Of a DNA stretch of 9,435 bases, positions 7,214 to 9,435 are shown one piece after another. The notes beneath the pieces were generated by a model. That model had not been told where the DNA came from and searched no databases. It saw only the letters and a program-made list of their open reading frames with translations. Both the position numbers and the translations under genes were made by a program. Location: assembly GCA_905235425.1 (NCBI GenBank), contig CAJOKY010000114.1, positions 1 through 9,435 of the forward strand. The letters are read 5' to 3'. Source of the stretch: an uncultured Selenomonadaceae bacterium (GTDB taxonomy: Bacteria > Bacillota > Negativicutes > Selenomonadales > Selenomonadaceae). How positions within the stretch are numbered: the stretch's first letter is position 1; every line of letters starts with the position of its first letter.

Positions 7214-7291
7214 ATGGATGATATTATTACACTCATCTGTACGGTTTTACAGACCGTCGCCATTATCTACGTAGCGTTCTTTAAGAAGTAG
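7214..7291 (+). CDS. Small hydrophobic peptide, predicted type I toxin (copy 1)
   Basis: A 25-residue ORF runs from MDDIITLICT through VLQTVAIIYV to AFFKK. It has an acidic N-terminus, one membrane-spanning stretch of about 19 residues (residues 4-23) and a basic C-terminus. This is the form of small membrane-acting type I toxins of Firmicutes (TxpA, BsrG, Fst and 'holin-like' groups), though I recognise no specific family. The start is ATG 7214, 9 bases after GGAGG (7200-7204). An earlier ATG at 7207 is too close and reads only four codons. The strong promoter, buried SD and convergent small RNA on the opposite strand make this a real and tightly controlled gene. Toxicity and membrane action are inferred from architecture, not shown. 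Alternatives are a small regulatory membrane peptide or a leader peptide. Confidence 0.75.
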   Translation: MDDIITLICTVLQTVAIIYVAFFKK

Positions 7292-7315
7292 AAAAGCCGC
7301 CTTCGCATGGCGGCT
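7292..7315 (-). terminator. Intrinsic terminator of antisense RNA 1
   Basis: Read on the minus strand, AGCCGCC (from 7315) pairs with GGCGGCT (to 7295) around a 7-base loop, followed by TTTTCT. On the plus strand the same stem is followed by ATCAATTG and has no T-run, so it should stop only the antisense transcript, just after the toxin stop codon. Confidence 0.75.
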
Positions 7316-7381
7316 ATCAATTGTAAACTCTATATTTCGAGAGGTAGCCGACACGCTAACACCGGCTGACTCTTTAGTTTG

Positions 7382-7414
7382 CATATAGATGATATCATTA
7401 TTCTTATCTGCACG
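7382..7414 (+). repeat. Degenerate direct repeat of the toxin start region
   Basis: These 33 bases match 7211-7243 at 27 positions. Read in the toxin frame they give IDDIIILICT against MDDIITLICT: the ATG has become ATA and three of the codon changes are silent. The repeat lies exactly under the 5' end of antisense RNA 1 and is missing from cassette 2. It may be a dead third toxin copy, or it may have been kept because it lets the antisense RNA reach the toxin start codon. Confidence 0.75.
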
Positions 7415-7417
7415 CTG

Positions 7418-7442
7418 AAATTTTATCAAACAAATTTTTTTT
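7418..7442 (+). terminator. Possible weak terminator of toxin transcript 1
   Basis: AAATTT (7418-7423) and AAATTT (7432-7437) could form a six-pair A-U stem, with T continuing to 7442. It would end the toxin mRNA at about 283 nt, after the 3' arm of the inverted repeat. The stem has no G-C pairs, and the site doubles as the antisense promoter, so its role as a terminator is uncertain. Confidence 0.3.
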
Positions 7443-7448
7443 CGTCAA
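7420..7448 (-). promoter_or_regulatory. Promoter of antisense RNA 1
   Basis: On the minus strand TTGACG (7448-7443), a 17-base A/T-rich spacer containing A8, and TAAAAT (7425-7420). Five of six consensus bases match in each hexamer. Start is expected at about 7413-7416. Confidence 0.8.
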
Positions 7449-7458
7449 CTAAAAATAT

Positions 7459-7487
7459 TTTACTTCGTCTCAAAAATTTGCTATAAT
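7459..7487 (+). promoter_or_regulatory. Promoter of toxin cassette 2
   Basis: TTTACT (7459-7464), a 17-base spacer and a perfect TATAAT (7482-7487). The start is expected at about 7494 (GAGTCAG), the same distance from the -10 as in cassette 1. The -35 is weaker than that of cassette 1. Confidence 0.7.
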
Positions 7488-7514
7488 TTTATTGAGTCAG
7501 ACGGTGGTCGGCTT

Positions 7515-7539
7515 ACCTCTTAGTCTTCGGACGGGAGGT
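7515..7539 (+). promoter_or_regulatory. SD-sequestering hairpin with cUUCGg loop, cassette 2
   Basis: ACCTCTT (7515-7521) pairs with GGGAGGT (7533-7539) using two G-U pairs, then a bulged A at 7522 and GTC(UUCG)GAC. The two substitutions relative to cassette 1 keep the fold, which suggests selection on the structure, although two changes are few. Confidence 0.85.
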
Positions 7540-7547
7540 GATGGCAT

Positions 7548-7628
7548 ATGGATGATATTATTACACTCATCTGTACGGTTTTACAGACCGTCGCCATTAT
7601 CTACGTAGCGTTCTTTAAGAAAACGTAG
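7548..7628 (+). CDS. Small hydrophobic peptide, predicted type I toxin (copy 2)
   Basis: This 26-residue ORF is identical to copy 1 through AFFKK, with one added C-terminal Thr. The DNA is identical up to the last two codons. The difference comes from the junction AAGAAGTAG (copy 1) against AAGAAAACGTAG (copy 2). Start spacing, hairpin-buried SD and opposite-strand RNA are the same as in copy 1. Near identity over 129 bases points to a recent tandem duplication or ongoing gene conversion between the copies. Confidence 0.75.
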   Translation: MDDIITLICTVLQTVAIIYVAFFKKT

Positions 7629-7652
7629 AAAAGCCGCCCAGCATGGCGGCTT
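7629..7652 (-). terminator. Intrinsic terminator of antisense RNA 2
   Basis: On the minus strand AAGCCGCC (from 7652) pairs with GGCGGCTT (to 7631) around the loop ATGCTG, followed by TTCTACG. The 8-bp stem is conserved with copy 1, while part of the loop differs. Confidence 0.75.
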
Positions 7653-7728
7653 ACCGATGTAACTATCTGTTAGAGAGGTAGCCGACACGCAAACACCGGC
7701 TGACTCTTTAGTTTGCAAAATTTTATGT
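7629..7728 (-). ncRNA. Convergent small RNA, predicted antitoxin RNA 2
   Basis: The same promoter and terminator layout as RNA 1 gives about 100 nt. It keeps the leader-like block GAGTCAGCCGGTG...GTCGGCTACCTCT and the hairpin AGCCG...CGGCT but lacks the 33-nt segment complementary to the toxin start region. Any action on its own toxin must go through the 3' overlap or through the short ACCTCT match to the SD. It is shorter and possibly weaker than RNA 1. Confidence 0.65.
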
Positions 7729-7730
7729 TG

Positions 7731-7755
7731 AAATTTTATCAAACAAATTTTTTTT
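7731..7755 (+). terminator. Possible weak terminator of toxin transcript 2
   Basis: The same A-U stem and T8 run as at 7418-7442, copied exactly. The lack of G-C pairs and the overlap with the antisense promoter limit confidence. Confidence 0.3.
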
Positions 7756-7761
7756 CGTCAA
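7733..7761 (-). promoter_or_regulatory. Promoter of antisense RNA 2
   Basis: TTGACG (7761-7756), a 17-base spacer and TAAAAT (7738-7733) on the minus strand, identical to the promoter of antisense RNA 1. Start is expected near 7726-7729. Confidence 0.8.
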
Positions 7762-7809
7762 CTAAAAATTGAGTTACTTTTTTATTGTATGTTAAAAGGT
7801 AGTAAAAAA

Positions 7810-8370
7810 ATGAATAAAGCAGACGTTTTGAAGTTGCTGGAAAAATATCTTGCCGAAAATTACGTTGAACCTGAACCTATTCCGGTACCCGAAGGCGCAA
7901 TAGTACTGCACGGTGCCAAATTTTCAATAGGTCGTCGTGAAGAAAAAAAGCCTGACAAGTACGACCGCTTTAAAGGCGCTATAATTTTGCAAATTGATAA
8001 GATGCTCGACAAGTTGGAATTGGAAGGAACTTTCAGTCAATATGTACGGGATTTGATAAAGAAAAATGGATTGACTGAAGTCGAAGTATACAAAAGAGCG
8101 CAGATTGACCGACGTATTTTTTCAAAGATTCGGCGCTACAGAAATTACACGCCGAGTGAACGTACTATTTGGGCTATTTGTTTTGCGTTGGAATTGACTT
8201 TGGATGAGGCGCTTGAACTTCTTGGAAGAGCCGGCTACACTTTCTCCAAAAATAACAAAGAGGATATGGTAATTCAGTTTTTCTTTGAAAACAAAATTTA
8301 TGATATATTTTTGATTAACGAGATTTTAGATCATTACGGTTTTAAACCGCTGGGTGATTCCATTTTGTAA
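7810..8370 (+). CDS. Helix-turn-helix-like protein, possible regulator
   Basis: This is a 186-residue protein. ATG 7810 is preferred over the in-frame ATG at 7789 because AAAAGG lies about 10 bases before it, while nothing useful precedes 7789. A charged linker with PEPIPVPEG (about residues 21-31) is followed by a helical core (about residues 60-150): FSQYVRDLIKKNGLTEVEVY, KRAQIDRRIFSKIRR, TPSERTIWAICFALELTLDE, ALELLGRAGYTFS. The pattern of a short helix, 'evYkrA-iDrr-FSKIr' and 'pseRTiwAicfAL-L' resembles XRE/Cro-type DNA-binding folds seen in a widespread Firmicute family often annotated as phage-related or HTH-containing. The C-terminal segment VIQFFFENKIYDIFLINEIL is also typical of that family as I recall it. 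It lies directly after the toxin cassettes and could regulate them, but no operator is visible. The molecular role is unproven. Confidence 0.65.
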   Translation: MNKADVLKLLEKYLAENYVEPEPIPVPEGAIVLHGAKFSIGRREEKKPDKYDRFKGAIILQIDKMLDKLELEGTFSQYVRDLIKKNGLTEVEVYKRAQIDRRIFSKIRRYRNYTPSERTIWAICFALELTLDEALELLGRAGYTFSKNNKEDMVIQFFFENKIYDIFLINEILDHYGFKPLGDSIL

Positions 8371-8464
8371 ATTGTCTCTTTTGCGGCGACCACAGCACTT
8401 TCAGATTGCATTAATATAAATTGGAAAAATTTTAAATTAGTGGTTTTGAAAGCGTTGGTATAAA

Positions 8465-8734
8465 GTGGGAATTTTATTTTGGATTATTTTTTGGGGCATT
8501 ATTGGGATTATTTGGGAAAGGATAAAGGCATCTTGGCGTGAAAGAAATTTTATAATTACAATAATTTGGGTTATCGTAACCTTTATTTTTGTAAGTATTT
8601 TTGGGATTATAAGAGAACATACGATGCAACAAAGACGCGAAGAGTGGCGCAAAGAATTTCAAAGTAGCTCAATTAAATATGAGCCGTTTGGCGAGAAAAT
8701 TGTATTTAAAAGCGCAATAATTTATGTAGGTTAG
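8465..8734 (+). CDS. Small two-TM membrane protein of unknown function
   Basis: An 89-residue ORF starts at GTG. Two hydrophobic helices, GILFWIIFWGIIGIIW (residues 2-17) and FIITIIWVIVTFIFVSIFGI (29-48), are separated by a basic loop (ERIKASWRERN) and followed by a charged helix (REHTMQQRREEWRKEF). I do not recognise it. The ribosome site is weak, so the exact start is uncertain. The stop lies 8 bases before the ATG of the DUF805 gene, which suggests co-transcription or translational coupling. Base composition here is more AT-rich than in gyrB or azlC. No promoter is clear in the preceding 94 bases. Confidence 0.55.
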   Translation: MGILFWIIFWGIIGIIWERIKASWRERNFIITIIWVIVTFIFVSIFGIIREHTMQQRREEWRKEFQSSSIKYEPFGEKIVFKSAIIYVG

Positions 8735-8742
8735 AATATGCC

Positions 8743-9342
8743 ATGAAATTTTGTAAGCAATGCGGCGCTCCATTGAAAGACAACGCAAAATTTTACAGTG
8801 CTTGCGGCACTAAAATAGAAAATGAAAATTTTCTCCCGACGCCCATATCCTCTGAATCACAAGAGCATTACGAAGAATTTAATTCGCCTCCAATACAAAA
8901 TCAAAACGCCGGATTTTACGTGAAATTTTATGATACATTCTTGAAAAAAGACGGACGCTTAAATCGTTGGCGTTACTTTAAACGCTCCTTCGCAGTAAAT
9001 TCAGTTTTTGCCATAATCTTAGCGCCTTTTAATAATTATTCTGCTAAAGATTCAGATGACTTTTCAGCAGACATCTTTTTATTTTTATTTACATTAGCTG
9101 TAGGTGTTTTACAAATTTACCTTATATACTGTCTGCAGATGAGGCGTCTTCACGATTTAAATACCAATGCGACCATTGCTGTTCTATATGCTATTTGTTC
9201 TGTCTTCATAGCTTTCGATATAGCAAGATCACCTCTAATTATACTTTGTTTTTTTTTTGTAAATATGTTTTTATTATTTAAGTGCGGAACTGTCGGTTCA
9301 AATAAATACGGTGCAGACCCGCTTGCCGATAAAAATTATTGA
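8743..9342 (+). CDS. Zinc-ribbon plus DUF805 membrane protein (one zinc ligand lost)
   Basis: This is a 199-residue protein with two parts. The N-terminus MKFCKQCGAPLKDNAKFYSA followed by CGTKI is a zinc-ribbon module of the CxxCG...FCxxCG type, but the third cysteine is replaced by Tyr18, leaving Cys4, Cys7 and Cys21. After a flexible linker (about residues 28-58) comes a DUF805 domain: FLKKDGRLNRWRYFKRS, several TM helices, the family motif QMRRLHDLN, and the C-terminal GTVGSNKYGADPL. DUF805 proteins are small inner-membrane proteins whose function is not established. The fusion of a zinc ribbon to DUF805 is common in Firmicutes as far as I recall. The ATG at 8743 is the natural start because the zinc ribbon begins there. 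The upstream two-TM gene is 8 bases away and may be a partner. Confidence 0.85.
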   Translation: MKFCKQCGAPLKDNAKFYSACGTKIENENFLPTPISSESQEHYEEFNSPPIQNQNAGFYVKFYDTFLKKDGRLNRWRYFKRSFAVNSVFAIILAPFNNYSAKDSDDFSADIFLFLFTLAVGVLQIYLIYCLQMRRLHDLNTNATIAVLYAICSVFIAFDIARSPLIILCFFFVNMFLLFKCGTVGSNKYGADPLADKNY

Positions 9343-9398
9343 CATTGCAGATAAAATAATTAAAATTGATAGTCATAAAGGCAGGATTAGAAAAATTA

Positions 9399-9435
9399 AT
9401 GACTCACGACATATACATTTACCTTGCAGTAATGA
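9399..9435 (+). CDS. Start of a further ORF, possibly AzlD (3'-truncated by window edge)
   Basis: ATG at 9399 opens a frame with no stop before the window ends, reading MTHDIYIYLAVM. A short polar start followed at once by a hydrophobic helix is how the roughly 100-residue AzlD proteins begin, and AzlD is the expected partner of the AzlC at 6430-7128. Twelve residues are too few to prove it, and the nearest purine-rich stretch (AGGA, 9383-9386) is 12 bases away, a long spacing for a ribosome site. An unrelated small membrane protein is the main alternative. Confidence 0.35.
   Translation, partial: MTHDIYIYLAVM

Larger units (their letters stand above)
7160..7372. repeat. Interrupted inverted repeat joining leader and 3' region, cassette 1
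   Basis: GAGTCAG (7160-7166) pairs with CTGACTC (7366-7372). CGGTG (7168-7172) pairs with CACCG (7360-7364). GTCGGCT (7173-7179) pairs with AGCCGAC (7346-7352). ACCTCTCG (7181-7188) pairs with CGAGAGGT (7338-7345). That is 27 base pairs with one mismatch, a one-base bulge and a 7-base bulge. A plus-strand transcript reaching past 7372 could close end to end. This pairing would compete with the SD hairpin for the ACCTC arm. The same layout in cassette 2 spans 7494-7706. Confidence 0.85.
7292..7415 (-). ncRNA. Convergent small RNA, predicted antitoxin RNA 1
   Basis: A near-consensus minus-strand promoter (7420-7448) and an intrinsic terminator (7292-7315) bound a transcript of about 124 nt. 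Its 5' end, complementary to 7382-7414, can also pair with the toxin start region 7211-7243: 27 Watson-Crick and 3 G-U pairs of 33. The middle contains GAGTCAG...GTCGGCT and ACCTCTCG, a same-sense copy of the toxin leader. ACCTCTCG can pair with the toxin SD region CGGGAGGT. The order of the two sites is right for one antisense molecule to cover both the start codon and the SD, with the intervening AGCCG...CGGCT folding as a small hairpin. It is also fully complementary to any toxin mRNA that runs beyond 7315. Known parallels are the convergent TxpA/RatA, BsrG/SR4 and Fst/RNAII pairs. Expression is untested. Confidence 0.7.
7160..7769. repeat. Tandem duplication of a two-RNA toxin-antitoxin-like cassette
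   Basis: Bases 7160-7288 match 7494-7622 with only two differences (CG at 7187-7188 is TA at 7521-7522). The ends 7418-7456 and 7731-7769 are identical over 39 bases. Between these blocks the copies differ in the sequence after the antisense terminator stem (7316-7337 against 7653-7672) and in the antisense 5' segment (7381-7417 against 7716-7730). The toxin half is therefore nearly unchanged while parts of the antitoxin half have diverged. Confidence 0.9.

Noticed and set aside
7207..7221. ATG at 7207 as the toxin start
   Set aside because: It is only two bases from GGAGG and reads four codons before a stop; ATG 7214 has ideal spacing.
7247..7429. 60-residue minus-strand ORF across cassette 1
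   Set aside because: It coincides with the antisense RNA and its promoter, starts within the -10/-35 region, and has no counterpart in cassette 2. It is a by-product of the small RNA.
7160..7706. Cassettes as MITEs with terminal inverted repeats
   Set aside because: The long inverted repeats lie inside the promoters on both sides, the units are tandem, and no target-site duplications are visible. An RNA-structure role explains the repeats better. An ancestral mobile origin is not excluded.

Overview
The window looks like a moderately AT-rich chromosome of a low-GC, probably diderm Firmicute. My best guess is a Negativicute of the Selenomonas type. The guess rests on a large secreted beta-helical adhesin next to Firmicute-style ribosome binding sites, a GyrB of Firmicute type, and heptanucleotide repeats between genes. 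No rRNA, tRNA or other strong taxonomic marker is present, so the assignment is inference.

Layout. Bases 2-2746 are the 3' part of a giant filamentous-haemagglutinin-like adhesin that enters from the left edge. Two compensating one-base shifts hide its true C-terminus, which probably ends at 2908. A gene-poor stretch (2909-3552) holds a possible tiny ORF behind a perfect hairpin that covers its Shine-Dalgarno (SD) sequence, an IS200/IS605-type end fragment, a 7 x 7-bp tandem repeat, and the gyrB promoter. gyrB (3553-5586) encodes DNA gyrase subunit B with an unusual Asn/Glu-rich N-terminal extension. A second heptad array, which folds back on itself, follows gyrB. Next come an exported protein of unknown function (5662-6414) and, 15 bases later, an AzlC-family branched-chain amino-acid exporter subunit (6430-7128).

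The most interesting part is 7125-7769. It contains two tandem cassettes, each with a sigma70-type promoter, a leader hairpin with a cUUCGg loop that buries the SD, a 25-26 residue hydrophobic peptide, and a convergent small RNA with its own near-consensus promoter and intrinsic terminator. This is the architecture of a type I toxin-antitoxin pair. The leader and the 3' region of each toxin transcript form an extensive interrupted inverted repeat. In cassette 1 the first ~33 nt of the antisense RNA are complementary to the toxin start-codon region through a degenerate direct repeat. The toxin halves are almost identical, while part of the antitoxin halves has diverged.

Downstream are a helix-turn-helix-like protein (7810-8370), a small two-TM membrane protein (8465-8734) and a zinc-ribbon/DUF805 membrane protein (8743-9342) that has lost one zinc-binding cysteine. 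The last 37 bases begin an ORF whose first 12 residues resemble the start of AzlD, the usual partner of AzlC. If so, the toxin cassettes and the three genes after them lie between azlC and azlD. All functional statements come from reading the sequence; no search or folding program was run.
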